Part shown: one piece after another, positions 63,884 through 64,000 of the stretch
How the letters are laid out: every line of letters begins with the position of its first letter
Position numbering within the stretch: position 1 is the first letter of the stretch
Assembly: GCF_021389935.1 (NCBI RefSeq)
Contig: NZ_CP089979.1
Location: 3,887,001 to 3,951,000 of the forward strand
DNA length: 64,000 nt
Source: Fulvivirga ligni
GTDB taxonomy: Bacteria > Bacteroidota > Bacteroidia > Cytophagales > Cyclobacteriaceae
Direction: 5' to 3'
Notes under the pieces: model-generated
Told to the model about the DNA's origin: nothing
The model's input: only the letters and a program-made list of their open reading frames with translations
Database searches by the model: none
Translations under genes and position numbers: made by a program

Positions 63884-63946
63884 AAAAAAAAATTGCGTCA
63901 CCTTAACTACCTGCAATTATAAATGCACTTAGTTAAAGTGACGCAA
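63884..63946 (-). terminator. Intrinsic terminator for a gene entering from the right
   Basis: A 17-base-pair stem with one mismatch (63893-63909 with 63930-63946, TTGCGTCACCTTAACTA and its partner) and a 20-base loop is followed on the minus strand by a T9 run. It must serve a minus-strand gene located beyond 63946. Confidence 0.82.
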
Positions 63947-63972
63947 CCGATGATATAATTTTATGGAATTAC

Positions 63973-64000
63973 TTATCCAATATCAGAGATCATATCTGTA
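63973..64000 (-). CDS. Possible C-terminal end of a gene outside the window
   Basis: One minus-strand frame ends at TAA 63973-63975 after the residues TDMISDIG, 27 bases before the strong terminator. Only eight codons are visible, so this is a guess from position. Another frame stopping at 63983 cannot be excluded. Confidence 0.25.

Overview
The window looks like chromosomal DNA of a Bacteroidota member, probably of the order Cytophagales. It is AT-rich, most genes lack a strong Shine-Dalgarno sequence, several promoters carry the Bacteroidota -7 element TAnnTTTG, and many families are typical of the phylum: ~800-residue FtsX/MacB-type permeases in tandem, TlpA-like lipoproteins, a DPP-IV peptidase, and a MoxR/DUF58/DUF4129/SpoIIM operon. 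The genus cannot be fixed from sequence reading alone. No rRNA, tRNA, insertion sequence, prophage or CRISPR array was seen.

Layout. (1) 1-9508, minus: four tandem FtsX-like permeases with no ATPase gene, behind a sigma-54-type promoter. A divergent NtrC-type regulator (9691-11058) has two palindromes in between that could be its enhancer sites. (2) 11072-13775: a small unknown protein and catalase-peroxidase KatG. (3) 14003-18813: a compact plus-strand cluster of three glycosyltransferases with an unknown membrane protein and a lipoprotein. (4) 18923-25398: a thioredoxin-fold lipoprotein, a secreted unknown protein, a candidate small RNA, a deoxynucleoside kinase, an animal-type heme peroxidase and a LuxR-type regulator. 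(5) 25569-31237: an NtrY-like histidine kinase, small stress-type lipoproteins, a YtxH protein, an unlisted 53-residue membrane protein, YaaA and a flavoprotein. A YtxH/lipoprotein divergent pair shares near-identical sigma-54-like promoters around a set of TCCGTA sites.

(6) 31397-39704: a GH3 family protein, then a tight six-gene minus-strand operon made of an ATP-grasp ligase, a large protein with a papain-like Gln-Cys-His-Asn signature, a divergent alanine racemase, a metallopeptidase, a quinone oxidoreductase and an exported histidine phosphatase. The first three look like an undescribed amino-acid or peptide pathway. (7) 39883-48083: a cold-shock protein with a textbook promoter, then an MpaB/Lcp-like oxygenase, a membrane protein and a seven-helix protein resembling PaxB-type membrane terpene cyclases, followed by a 1721-residue Ser/Thr kinase-ATPase-GAF-histidine kinase. 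This looks like a small terpenoid-type locus with its own sensor.

(8) 48070-64000: a MocA/XdhC pair, a DEAD-box helicase with an RGG-like tail, a DUF763 protein, an NhaD antiporter, the DUF58-MoxR-DUF4350-DUF4129-SpoIIM operon (SpoIIM broken by a frameshift in a T8 run) with a divergent RDD protein, a glyoxalase-fold protein and dipeptidyl peptidase IV. The right edge carries a strong terminator for a gene that lies outside the window.
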